DNA of 62,034 bases from positions 1 to 62,034 of the forward strand of contig NZ_CAMJVK010000004.1 in NCBI RefSeq assembly GCF_946221515.1, in the 5' to 3' direction. The notes beneath the pieces were generated by a model. The model was not told where the DNA came from and did no database searches. It worked only from the letters and a program-made list of their open reading frames with translations. Origin of the DNA: an uncultured Fenollaria sp. GTDB lineage: Bacteria; Bacillota; Clostridia; Tissierellales; Peptoniphilaceae. This document shows, one piece after another, positions 35,093 to 45,000 of this stretch. The translations under genes were made by a program, and so were the position numbers. Numbering within the stretch: the first letter of the stretch is position 1; each line of letters starts with the position of its first letter.

Positions 35093-35526
35093 ATCTTCTC
35101 TTCGTATGCTTTACTGATTCTGTCGCAGTCCTTGATCCTGTCTCTGATTGTCCTTTTCTTTGCCAAAACTGGTATTCTCGTTAGGCCTCTTATGTAGACG
35201 TAGCCGTCTTCTGTGTCGTAGATTAGGTCTCTGTTTAGGTAGATCATGGATCCGTCGCCTTTGGAGCGCACCTCTCTACACCTGATGCCGACTAGCTTTG
35301 TGTCTCTAATAACGAGGGCGAGGCCGGTCTTTTTCTTGGCGATGGTCTTGGCCCACTTTCTGTAGCCTTTTTCGTCTGCTAATTTCTCCTGAAACAGTCT
35401 CGAGATGGCTGTTCTGATTGATACGTGCAAATTCTCTGCACTCATGTCTTCGTATATGGCAACCGTCGTGTTCATTCCATCTTTATCATAAGCTGGGATT
35501 AAGGCTGCCAATGCCTTATTTTGCAT
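35083..35526 (-). CDS. Conserved hypothetical protein, unrecognised
   Basis: A 147-residue, basic, soluble protein. The first 30 residues suggest a strand-rich start (LAALIPAYDKDGMNTTVAIY). A Lys/Arg-rich centre follows (KKKTGLALVIRDTKLVGIRC), then a Tyr-rich segment (MIYLNRDLIYDTEDGYVYI). I considered a competence regulator (ComK) but its conserved blocks are missing. It has its own consensus promoter and terminator and lies 100 nt after a sigma factor gene on the same strand, so it may be in that factor's regulon or cassette. Confidence 0.65.
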   Translation of the reverse strand: MQNKALAALIPAYDKDGMNTTVAIYEDMSAENLHVSIRTAISRLFQEKLADEKGYRKWAKTIAKKKTGLALVIRDTKLVGIRCREVRSKGDGSMIYLNRDLIYDTEDGYVYIRGLTRIPVLAKKRTIRDRIKDCDRISKAYEEKMQG

Positions 35527-35553
35527 ATTTTTATCCTCCTTGTTTCTAAGTCT

Positions 35554-35582
35554 ATTATAGTCTTTTATACATGCTATGTCAA
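35554..35582 (-). promoter_or_regulatory. Promoter for the 35.1-kb gene
   Basis: Minus strand TTGACA (35577-35582), 17-nt spacer, TATAAT (35554-35559). Confidence 0.82.
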
Positions 35583-35628
35583 TAGCTTTGTTCTAATTTT
35601 TACCATTTTCATGGGAATTTCTTAAAAA

Positions 35629-36180
35629 TCATACTTTAGGTGTATGTTTGTTTTGCTTTTTATATAGGCGCCTTAGCTTTTTCAAGAGGGCGTTTATCTT
35701 TCTTGCGGCTGTGTTTCTTGAAAAGCCTAGTGCGCGGCCGATATCTTCGTAGCTCATCTCGGTATAGTACCTTAGATAGATGAGTTTTTCTTCTTCGTAT
35801 GTGAGTTCTTTGAAGACTTCGCCGAGTGTGTCGTTATAAAATAGGGCTTCGAAGTCGTCCATGCTGGTCTCGTCCTCGACTAAAAATGCATCGTCTAGTG
35901 GGGTGGTGACGACTTGTCTTTTATACTTACCGAGCAAATGGTATTTCATGCGTGACTGGATGTGTGCGAGTGCGTGTGCGCCATGGGCGGGGTCGAAGTC
36001 TAGGAGTGCTTCGAGTGTTATGACTCTAAGCTCTTGCATGAGGTCGCCCCACTCTTTAAAGTTTGGGTAGTAGCGCTTAATCATTGTGATCATGAGGGGT
36101 TTGAGTCTCTCGACGGCGCCGGCATCGACCTTGCCACTCGACTGGTAGTCCATCGCAACTTTGTCGTAATTGATTTGCAT
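35629..36180 (-). CDS. Orphan sigma-70 family factor (SigH/ECF-like)
   Basis: The start is placed at 36180 because AAAGGAGA lies just upstream and a promoter (36212-36241) falls inside any longer version. The 183 residues have sigma region 2 (YYPNFKEWGDLMQELRVI) and region 4 (LTYEEEKLIYLRYYTEMSYEDIGRALGFSRNTAARKI segment), with no region 3. No anti-sigma gene is adjacent. In Clostridia, small sigma genes of this kind are found near DUF1659/DUF2922 genes, as here. Its targets are unknown. Confidence 0.8.
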   Translation of the reverse strand: MQINYDKVAMDYQSSGKVDAGAVERLKPLMITMIKRYYPNFKEWGDLMQELRVITLEALLDFDPAHGAHALAHIQSRMKYHLLGKYKRQVVTTPLDDAFLVEDETSMDDFEALFYNDTLGEVFKELTYEEEKLIYLRYYTEMSYEDIGRALGFSRNTAARKINALLKKLRRLYKKQNKHTPKV

Positions 36181-36211
36181 CTGTCTTTCTCCTTTCTCTA
36201 TCGTTATGATG

Positions 36212-36241
36212 ATTATAGCTTTAAGACCATTAGCAAGGCAA
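36212..36241 (-). promoter_or_regulatory. Promoter for orphan sigma factor
   Basis: Minus strand TTGCCT (36236-36241), 18-nt spacer, TATAAT (36212-36217). It sets the start codon at 36180. Confidence 0.7.
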
Positions 36242-36382
36242 ATGTGAGGCTGTGCGTAAATTTTGGAAGGCACGGCAATTTTTGGACATATGGATGGACA
36301 ATTGGACGTTTGGCTGCACCATTTCCATAATTATGGTAGAGACATGTATGGGAAATATTATCATGATTTTGTATATATTAAG

Positions 36383-36399
36383 TGTAGGCAAGGGGCCTA
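36383..36399 (+). promoter_or_regulatory. 5'-leader hairpin of the DUF1659/DUF2922 genes
   Basis: GTAGGC/GCCTAC stem directly after a TATATT -10-like element (36373-36378). Its position and sequence (ATTAAG then GTGTAGG) resemble the S-layer 5' hairpin at 27405. Confidence 0.5.
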
Positions 36400-36414
36400 C
36401 GGAAAGGGGGTGAG

Positions 36415-36612
36415 ATGATGACTAAGACTAGTGTAAAGGTTTACTTCTCTGGCGAAGCTAATGACGGTACTAAGAGAAATTTCTCTAGGACTGTAAATTA
36501 CATTTCTAACAATGCGAGCAACGGTGACCTTGCTGATTTTAAGGATGCATTTACTGCGATTCTAGGTAAGGAGATAAGTAAGGCTGAGAAGATCGTTGTA
36601 ACGTTGTTATAG
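36415..36612 (+). CDS. DUF1659-like small protein
   Basis: A 65-residue protein (64 if the second ATG at 36418 is used, which gives better spacing to AAAGGGGG). The pattern SVKVYFSG...RNFSRTVNYI and the C-terminal KAEKIVVTLL match the DUF1659 family of small proteins of unknown function. It pairs with the DUF2922-like gene 30 nt downstream; both have the identical leader AAAGGGGGTGAGATGATG. Confidence 0.7.
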   Translation: MMTKTSVKVYFSGEANDGTKRNFSRTVNYISNNASNGDLADFKDAFTAILGKEISKAEKIVVTLL

Positions 36613-36642
36613 TGATGGTGGATTTTTTAGAAAGGGGGTGAG

Positions 36643-36858
36643 ATGATGAAGAGACTACAAATGAAGTTCAAATGCGCGAATGGTAAGGCTTATAACATGA
36701 GTGTCCAAAACCCAAAGGAAGGGCTTGACGCTGATGCTGTGAAAAATGCTTTTGCGAATATCGTTACTAAAAAGCTTATTGTGAATAAGGATGGTAGTGA
36801 GGTTAACGCTTTAGAGTCTGCTAAAGTAATTACGACTTCTACAGAAGTGTTGTTCTAA
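36643..36858 (+). CDS. DUF2922-like small protein
   Basis: A 71-residue protein resembling DUF2922: MKFKCANGKAYNMSVQNPKEGL and the C-terminal ESAKVITTSTEVLF. Function is unknown. The start could be 36643 or 36646, as the leader contains ATGATG. The pair is divergent from the orphan sigma factor and may depend on it. Confidence 0.72.
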   Translation: MMKRLQMKFKCANGKAYNMSVQNPKEGLDADAVKNAFANIVTKKLIVNKDGSEVNALESAKVITTSTEVLF

Positions 36859-36864
36859 TTGTTA

Positions 36865-36987
36865 TTTCGCGTTCGATTTGCGCACGGGGCTTGTTCGCTG
36901 CGCGCCCTCCCTCAACGTACTTCTATGTACGATGTCGGTCGGCCGCTTCGTTCCACTTCGTCCCGTGCATCAAATCGCTCCGCAAAC
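36865..36987 (+). repeat. Type B structured repeat, copy 2
   Basis: A 123-nt element beginning 6 nt after the DUF2922 stop. The outer stem (TTTCGCGTTCGATTTG with CAAATCGCTCCGCAAA) continues into CACGGG/CCCGTG. The apical hairpin is CGTAC/GTACG. GC-rich against an AT-rich background. Confidence 0.8.
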
Positions 36988-37058
36988 TAACGGAGCAGGG
37001 GAAGAAAAGTATATTCATGTCTAAATAAGAAATATAATTAAATAGTGCAGGTAATTAA

Positions 37059-37095
37059 GAAGAGGGTGTATCAAAATGATATGCTCTCTTTTTTT
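37059..37095 (+). terminator. Terminator
   Basis: AGAGGGTGTATC/GATATGCTCTCT stem and a T tract, between the type B and type A elements. Confidence 0.75.
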
Positions 37096-37096
37096 A

Positions 37097-37216
37097 TTTC
37101 GCATTCACTTGGCGATCTTGGCTAGTTTCGAATTATTTTGTCGCTGCGACGTATGTTTATACGACTCGCTCCAAAAAATTCTGTACAACGCCAATCTCAT
37201 CCAAGTGCTCTGCAAA
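37097..37216 (+). repeat. Type A structured repeat, copy 2
   Basis: A 120-nt element. Outer stem TTTCGCATTCACTTGG pairs with CCAAGTGCTCTGCAAA; P2 is TTGGC/GCCAA; apical hairpin CGTAT/ATACG. It shares the unpaired core of copies 1 and 3 but differs in every stem by paired changes. Confidence 0.82.
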
Positions 37217-37277
37217 CTAACGGTAGAGGTGAGTTGTAGGCAATTTGCTCGTGAGTGAAAAAATTTTAGAAAAGTAT

Positions 37278-37306
37278 TGACAAATGATATCATATGTAGT
37301 ACTATA
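37278..37306 (+). promoter_or_regulatory. hicAB promoter with palindromic operator candidate
   Basis: TTGACA (37278-37283), 17-nt spacer, TACTAT (37301-37306). The spacer contains the palindrome ATGATATCAT (37285-37294), a plausible site for autoregulation by HicB. Confidence 0.65.
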
Positions 37307-37322
37307 TACTTGGGAGGTACTC

Positions 37323-37562
37323 ATGAGTAAAAAGGATAAGCTTATCAAGAAACTGAGAAATCAGCCGAATGGTATGTCTCCAGAAGAAATGGAACAGATT
37401 CTTGTGTATATAGGCTATGAAGTTAGAAATCAAGTGGGCTCTCATAGACACTTCGTAAGAATTGTTAATGGCAGACAACACAGATTTGATTTACTTATGA
37501 ACAAGAATCCTGTTAAGAGATACTTGGTTGACGACCTCTTGGAGATTATAGAGGGGGAATAA
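37323..37562 (+). CDS. hicA: HicA-type mRNA interferase toxin
   Basis: The start at 37323 is supported by GGGAGG upstream; the longer version from 37284 would include the promoter. The 79-residue protein has the HicA double-stranded-RNA-binding-like fold with the catalytic His in GSHRHF. A short N-terminal extension precedes the core domain. HicA cleaves mRNA when not bound by HicB, encoded 36 nt downstream. Confidence 0.85.
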   Translation: MSKKDKLIKKLRNQPNGMSPEEMEQILVYIGYEVRNQVGSHRHFVRIVNGRQHRFDLLMNKNPVKRYLVDDLLEIIEGE

Positions 37563-37598
37563 CCCCACTTCTCCTAAATTTATCAGGGGGTGTGATAT

Positions 37599-37940
37599 AT
37601 GAAGCTTGAGGATTATTTGAAATTGCCTTACACTTATGTAATTAAGAAGGTTAAGGACGAAACTGGCGAGTATTACGCTGGTTACATTGAAGAGATTTAC
37701 GAAGCGAAGACTGTTGGCGACACTATTGATGAATTATGCGAAAACTTAAGGGAGTGCTTGATTTTAGGTGTTGAAGAAAGACTAAAGGACGGCGAAGAAG
37801 TTCCAGTGCCTGCGGATGCGGATTATAGCGGCAAGTTTATGCTAAGGATACCTAAGAGTCTTCACAAGTATTTGGCTGAATCTGCAAAGAATGAGGGGGT
37901 TTCGCTAAATCAATATGCGCTTTACAAGTTAAGTAAGTAG
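37599..37940 (+). CDS. hicB: HicB-type antitoxin with ribbon-helix-helix domain
   Basis: A 113-residue antitoxin. The N-terminal HicB-like domain (EYYAGYIEEIYEAKTVGDTIDELCENL region) would bind HicA, and the C-terminal ribbon-helix-helix (GKFMLRIPKSLHKYL, GVSLNQYALYKL) would bind the operator. It follows hicA as in most hicAB loci. Confidence 0.88.
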   Translation: MKLEDYLKLPYTYVIKKVKDETGEYYAGYIEEIYEAKTVGDTIDELCENLRECLILGVEERLKDGEEVPVPADADYSGKFMLRIPKSLHKYLAESAKNEGVSLNQYALYKLSK

Positions 37941-37956
37941 TTTATGGGTCATTATT

Positions 37957-38256
37957 ATGAACAAAAAAGAAAAAACCCAAAACGAAGTTCCAAATGCTGA
38001 AACTATCGAGGCTATAAAAGAGGTAGAGACGATGAAGAAGGATCTATCCATAGGCAAGACTTATGAGAGCGTCGACGATATGTTTGACGATTTAATTATG
38101 AAAGACCTTATTGAGGTTGGTCTTGAAGGCGAAGAGCTAGTTTATGAGTTTAAAAGAATTAAAAAGAGCATACCGATGGCTGTTGATAAACTAAAGAGTG
38201 ATGTTTTGAATGAGTATAAGAATGGCGAGACGGTAGAATTAGACGAATTTTTTTGA
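37957..38256 (+). CDS. RelB/DinJ-like antitoxin fragment fused to a second segment
   Basis: A 99-residue protein. Its middle (KKDLSIGKTYESVDDMFDDL) closely resembles the C-terminal toxin-binding part of RelB/DinJ antitoxins, but the usual N-terminal DNA-binding helices are missing. The C-terminal 45 residues (VYEFKRIKKSIPMAVDKLKSDV and onward) resemble another small antitoxin-like helix. No RelE-type toxin is adjacent. It lies 16 nt after hicB in the same direction and has only a weak ribosome-binding site. Confidence 0.6.
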   Translation: MNKKEKTQNEVPNAETIEAIKEVETMKKDLSIGKTYESVDDMFDDLIMKDLIEVGLEGEELVYEFKRIKKSIPMAVDKLKSDVLNEYKNGETVELDEFF

Positions 38257-38308
38257 TTAATAAATAATTATACAAAACATTAACCTTACTATAAACGGAG
38301 GTGAAAGT

Positions 38309-38728
38309 ATGAAATTAATCTATCCTGCTATTTTTTACAAGGATCTTGAAAGTGAAGGCTACTCGATTATTTTTCCAGACATCGACATGGGGGCAACTTG
38401 CGGTGATAATATTTCCGATGCATATTACATGGCGGAAGATTTTTTAGGCTGTTCTTTGTATGATGATTATATAGAGGGCAATACGCTTCCTAAGGCAAGT
38501 TCGATTGACGAGATTGTCATAGACGAGGACAAATTCTCTGACATGGATTTGAGTTTTAAGACCATGGTTGATATTGACATGGATGACTACATCAGAAGAA
38601 CGAGCGCCAAGACCATTAAAAAGACAGTTACTATACCGAGCTACTTAAACGAGATGGCTAAAGAATATGGCGTTAATTTCTCGAGGGTTTTGACTGAGGG
38701 CTTGAAGAAGGAATTGAATATTAAATAG
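38309..38728 (+). CDS. Second HicB-like antitoxin without adjacent toxin
   Basis: A 139-residue HicB-family protein: YPAIFYKDLESEGYSIIFPDI is the HicB N-terminal hallmark, and KTVTIPSYLNEMAKEYGVNFS is a C-terminal ribbon-helix-helix. No second hicA is nearby. It may serve the hicA 700 bp upstream, another toxin elsewhere, or be an orphan regulator. A good GGAGG site precedes it and a terminator follows. Confidence 0.85.
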   Translation: MKLIYPAIFYKDLESEGYSIIFPDIDMGATCGDNISDAYYMAEDFLGCSLYDDYIEGNTLPKASSIDEIVIDEDKFSDMDLSFKTMVDIDMDDYIRRTSAKTIKKTVTIPSYLNEMAKEYGVNFSRVLTEGLKKELNIK

Positions 38729-38733
38729 TTTAT

Positions 38734-38760
38734 GAGAGGGCTATGCGCTCTCTTTTTTTA
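38734..38760 (+). terminator. Terminator after the toxin-antitoxin cluster
   Basis: GAGAG/CTCTC stem followed by a T tract. A further perfect hairpin GCTACTA/TAGTAGC lies at about 38765-38783. Confidence 0.75.
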
Positions 38761-38856
38761 TGCGAGCTACTATTTGTAGTAGCGCTATGCGACTATGCTA
38801 CCACAAAGTGTGATAGTATCATTTTTATTTATATGTAAAATTTTTCTTTATAAAGC

Positions 38857-39014
38857 TTGATTTATATGTTACAAATGTGTTACAATATTTTCAGATGGGT
38901 AAAAAATACCTATTATTTTTGCTCTCGGTGATTTAGCATAGCAGACAGTAGAAGCAACGAAAGTCGAAATAAACCGGATTTCATAACCGGAAAATTTAAT
39001 ATGGGGAGGCAATT
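38857..39014 (+). promoter_or_regulatory. Promoter and ~110-nt structured leader of the giant protease gene
   Basis: TTGATT (38857-38862), 18-nt spacer, TACAAT (38881-38886). The leader contains CTCGGT ... ACCGG pairing possibilities and a CCGG/CCGG hairpin close to the ribosome-binding site. The motif TTACA.ATGTGTTA, at the promoter, also occurs upstream of the S-layer promoter (27339). No known riboswitch signature is recognised. Confidence 0.5.
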
Positions 39015-42000
39015 ATGAAACGCAAAATTATTTCACTAATTTTATGCTTATGCATGATTTTTAGCCTATTTGGAGGATTCCAAAATGCATTTGCAAGTGA
39101 AGAAAAGGGAGAGTACATAGTCTACTTGGATGTAGAAAAACAATCTCCTGATTATGTAAAAGAGTACGAAAAACAAAACTACGAGAAGGCGATAGAGCTA
39201 GCTGATGAGGCGCTTGACTATTATCAAGAAAAGATTTTAGAAAAAGTACCTAATCTTGAAGTGCTATCGAGACTTGAACTTCTTTTACCATCTTTATGTG
39301 TGAAGGCTAGTAAGGATGAGTTAAACATTATCAAGGGTTTTGACTTTGTAAAGGATGTTTATGTAAATGAAGAGCTTCGTGAAGCGGATGTCGTTCGTTC
39401 TAACATGGCTATCTTTAAAGATAAGTCTCTTATGAGTGACTCTATCAAGATGATAGGCTCTAATGAACTTATTGATAACGACGATGTTTTACAAGAAAAG
39501 TACAACGGGGCTGGTTCTGTCCTAGCTATAATTGACAGTAACATGGACCCTAGTCATGAAGCTTTTTACTTATCAGCAAGTACTCAAGCTAGGCTTTCTA
39601 AGCTTGATATTCATGAATTTTTAAGAAATGGGTCTTTAAAGGTTAAGGACCACGGCGAAAAGGATGCTTTGGTTAAGTCTCTTTATCGTAGTGACAAGAT
39701 TCCTTTTGGTTGGAACTATATGGTTGGTACTGACAATCTAAATCCTGAAAACGAGCTAGAAGCTCACGGTCAACACGTTAGCGGTACTGTTGCTGGTAAC
39801 AAGGTTCAAATAGGAAGCAAAACTTGGAGGGGCGTTGCTCCTGAGGCTCAACTACTTATGATGAATGTTATGAAAAAAGGTAGTACTTCATCTAATGTAT
39901 ATATGCATGCTATGCAAGACGCCATCGTTATGGGGGCTGACGCGGTTAACATGAGTTTAGGCTCTACTAAGGGTTTACCGAATAGTGTTCCTAAGTACAT
40001 TACTGATGCAATCAACAACGGTTATGCAGCTGACACTAACATTGTTATAGCTGCTGGAAATGAAGGTGACTACCAAGGCAAATTAAATATTGAAAATCCT
40101 GACTTTGGTACTATGGCATCTCCTGGTATTGCTACTAACGCTATAACTGTAGCATCACTTGAAAATAAAATTATGTTCGCTCAAGTTATGGACTATGAAG
40201 GAGTAAAACTTCCATTTAGAAAAGCTGGCGATATTAATTTTGAAAAAGGCGACTATGAATTTATTGACTGTGGTCTAGGAAATACTGAAGATTTTGAAGG
40301 CAAGGATGTAGCTGGTAAAGTTGCTTTGATTAAGAGGGGAGGACTTACTTTTACACAAAAGATTAAAAACGCTGAAGCTGTTAGAGCTAAGGGCGTAATT
40401 ATATATAATAATGTCGAAGGTGAATTAGGTCTTGCTATAGAGGGAACAAAGATTCCAGCTGTTGCAGTAACCTTAAAAGTTGGTGAAAAGCTTCTAAATG
40501 GAAAGTCAAAGACTGTTCACATCGACATGACTCCACGCGAAATGGATAACCCAGAGTATGGCGAATTAAGTTCATTTACTAACTGGGGTCTAGCAGCTGG
40601 TGGCTATATGAAGCCGGACATCACTGCTCCTGGCGGACACATCTACTCAACTCAAACTAGTGGCAACACATTTGGTGATATGAGTGGTACTTCTATGGCT
40701 ACGCCTCACGTAACAGGCGGAGTTGGCGTTATACGCACTCGTCTAAATGAATTATTATTTGCAGGCGAAAAACATAAGGCGGCTTTAACTAAGACCATAT
40801 TAATGAACTCTGCTGTTCCACACATGGACCCAGTTACAGGCTTTACAACATCACCTCGTCGTCAAGGCGCTGGCGTTATGAACCTAACTAAGGCAAGTAA
40901 GCTTGACTTTACTGTTGTTGATAAAGATACTAAGATTGCTAGCAAATACGTAGGCGATGTTAACGATGAAATCACACTTAATTTAACTATCACAAACTAC
41001 TCAGCTGAGCCAAAGACACTAACTCCATTCGTTCAAGCGACTATCGAAGCTCGCGAAGGAAAGACTCTTTCACTTAGACCTGATAAGTTATTTGATAAGA
41101 ATTTTGATTATACAATAGAAGTTCCCGCTCAAACAACTAAGGATGTTACAATTACATTCCCTATAGAAAACGCTGAGAAATTTGCTGACTTTGTCAATGG
41201 CGCTTTCGTTGAAGGTTTCCTTCACTTAAGTGATCAAAATGGCATGGAAGTTTCATTCCCATTCGTTTCATTTAAGGGTGAATTCGGCAAGATTCCATCT
41301 ATTGAAAAGCCTCTTTATGATTTCACTTTTGTTGATGGAGACGAACCAATGTATTGGTCATATGCTTTCAAGCAAAACGACTGGTTCAAGTATTCAACAC
41401 ACTTTGAAACTATTCAAGGAAGTAAAGTTGGTGAAGATGGCAAGAAATATAACAACATTGTTATAGCTGGTCTTAAGAATTTTGATGATATTGATGCTTA
41501 TAAGGCAGAACCTAATGGCGAAGAACCAAAACCTGTCTTTGAACCTGTAGTTATCTCACCTAACGGAGATAATTATAATGACGCACTTGGACTTAACCTA
41601 GTTATGACTAGAAGTGCCAATGTTAAAGCAACAGTTATTAACGAAGCAGGCGATGAAGATGATTATCCACTTGGTTTAAATTTAACTAATATATCATTTA
41701 TACCAGATGATAACTCAAGAGCTACTTATCTTGGCTACACTTCACCAGGCACTATACCTGTAAAAGAGTTAAAAGATGGTAATTATACTCTGAAACTATC
41801 TGCTGAAGCAGTTAAGGGCGTTAATGAAAATTATCCTGCTACTTTCAGAGAAATGAAGTTTATGATAGATACAGTTGCTCCAGAATTTAAAGAGGCTCAT
41901 TATGATGAAAGTGCAAGAACGTTTACTTTTAATTTAGTAGAAGAAGGTTCTGGATTAAGAGAATTTACTATAAAAGTAGATGATAAAGATATTCCATTTA

Positions 42001-45000
42001 CAAATGAAGATGGCAAGATCACTGTAAAATTAGCTGAAGGAACTGAATTAAAAGATGTTGATATAAAAGCTGTAGATAAAGGCTTTAACAAAAACGATGT
42101 AACAGCTGAGATGCTTGCATTTAAGGACATGTTTGGTTCACTTGAAGTAGACATTAAACAAAATGGCAGAGAGCCACTAAATCTTGAATACAAAGTAGTG
42201 GATGAAGCTGGAGAAGAAGTTAAGTCTATAGAAAATCTTAAGTTTGGCAAATATAAGCTAATCGTTACAGATTATTCATCTAAATATGAATTAAATGGCG
42301 AAAGCGAAATTCCATTTGAAATATCGGAAGGAAATAAAGAGAAAAAGATTACTCTTGAGTTTACACAAATACCTACAGCAAAAATCTCAGTAAAAGTAAA
42401 ATCTCAAGATAATTTAAAGGCTGGCGACTTTAAAATATTTGCCAAGAATGTTAAAAATAACAAAGTTATCGAGCTCGTTTATTCGCCAACATTTGGTGAA
42501 TACTACGACGCAGAACTTCCTTACGGCGACTACAATTTCTATGCAGAATTCAAAGAAGGCTTAAAGGGTTATGAAATAACATTCCAAGAAAAAATGCCGT
42601 TTACAGTTTCTAAAGAAACAGATTATGAAACTATATATGCAAATATCAAGAGAGCTGGCTATTACAAGGTTAACGTTACAACTGAAGGAGTGGGCACTGC
42701 TCCTAAGTATATGGCAAAGAGCGAAGAAGGAGCTATAGTTGAGCTTGACGATTTATCTGCCGATACTTGGATGATATTCCCAGCAGAAATGCCTGAGGGT
42801 TATTATCTTGAAAAGCCATATGAGTACGTTACTCTAACAAATGAAAAGCCAGAAGCAAATATAACATTCACTTATGAAGAAATCGGCGACAAGAAATTTA
42901 AATTTACTATTAAAGACGACTACGAAAATGCTGACTATTACATCTGTGATTTCTACGGATGGGTAACAAACGGCAAAGAAGGTAAAGCTTTTGACTATGA
43001 AAAAGGCGGCATCGAATTAACACCAGGTTTCTACTATGTAGAAGCAGAAGCTGATAGGGAAAAATTTGGTGAGACAACTATCACTATAGATAATCAAAGC
43101 TATGAACAAGACTCATGTACATTTAAGTCTGTTACAGAGCCTGTAGAAGTAGAATTCAATTGGAAGGCTTATTCTGAAACAGATAAGATAAGTGAAGGTC
43201 TTATCTATATATATGATGATAAACTACCAATAAATCAACAAAAGAATGCTTATGAGTACGTGTTAACTGGTACAAAGGGAGAACCTATTACAAACACCTT
43301 TAATAAAATGACGGGAACGACATGGTTTGTTGACCTTCCATATGACTATTACAAGGTTGAAGTCAAGGGACTTCCTGAAGGATACACAGTAGATACAAAG
43401 GACTTTGTTGTAGCATATCCTGAATCCCAAGTTGATTTAAATATAATTCCAGAAGAGGAAGAAGAACCAGAAGAAAAAGTTAAGGTAAACTTTGAATTCT
43501 ATTACAATAATGAAAAGATTAGTCCAGTTAAGTTTAACCTTGATGAGGATTATGAAACTGAATATACTGATGGCGAAGTAGAATTAACACTTGGTGAACA
43601 TGAATTAGAAGTATATGAACCAGAAGAATATATACAAAAAGAAGAGTTTAGCACTATAAATATTACTAAAGATACAAAGAACTTACGTATTGAGCTTGAA
43701 GAATATAAAGAGCCACCAACTCCAGAGGGAGAAGGAACTCTTAAATTTGAAGTTTGGGAATCAGACGGAAAAACTGAAAAGCAATCTAATATGTTCATCT
43801 CAGCATGGGCAGGGGCGATATATTTATCAAACAATGAAGTTAAGGATAAAGTTCCATATGGCACATATAAAGTTGAATTAAGCGATTATATGCTAGATCA
43901 AACTAAATATGATTTAGACAAATCTGAAATTGTAAAAACAGTTAAAATAGATGATAAGAATCCAAATGCTGTAGTTAAATTTGTTCTAATACTTAAAGGG
44001 TCAACACCAGAACCAGACCCTAAGCCTGACAAACCAACAAAGGGTACAGCTAGCTGGGACTTTGAATATGACGGTAAAAATAATATAAGGTATTTAGATG
44101 TTAAGTTAGTTAAAGTAATTAACGGACAAGACACAGTAATTAATAAGTTCCCTATGCAAAATGAAGAATTTAAACTTGATTTTGGGAAATATGCATTTAT
44201 ACTAACTCCGGTAACATATCCAAAACTTGAGTATGATAAGTTAAGAATAGAGTTTGAACTTACTGAAGATAAACCTAATTACAAAGCTATTTTTAAAATG
44301 ACAGATGCAAAAGAAACACAAAAAGTTAATGTTGCTAACTTTAAAGGTGTAAATGAAGATTTATCAAAGGTTCAATTCAAAGTGATTGATCCAAATGAAA
44401 ATGAAGTAAAGGTTACAAAAACTGCAAACGGATTTGAATTCCCTGCAGTACAAGACTTGCAATATAAAATAGTTGCCGAAGGCAATAAATATCCTTACTT
44501 CCCAACTCATATAATAGCTTATCCTAAATCATTATATCCACCTACTATTAGTTTTACAGTACCTCTACCGGTAAATGTAAAATCACTTGCAGGTGAAAAA
44601 GAAATTTCAGCAAAATACGCTGTAATAGTTAACGGCGTATACAAGGTTTATACAGAAGATCTAACTATGATTCCTTATATACCTACAGGAACACAAGTAT
44701 ACCAAGTAAAATTCTTATCTTGTGAACAAGGATATAAGCTTAAAGACGAAGAAGTCAAGGAGTTTACAGTTACAGACTACCAAAAATTTGAGCTTACATT
44801 TAACTTTGAACGCGATGAAAGCGAAGAAATAGTTAATAAAGATGACCTAGAAGCTCTTATTAAAGAATATGATGAATTAAAAGAAACAGACAAGTATAAA
44901 AATGCTGATGCGGATAAGAAACAAGCATACGACGACGCTATAGCTGAAGCAAAGGCAGAGCTTGAAAAAGATAAGACTACACAAGAAGCTATCGACGCTT

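Noticed and set aside
35083..35526. ComK-type competence regulator
   Set aside because: Size and neighbouring sigma factor suggested it, but the conserved Cys/Gly/Pro blocks of ComK are not present.
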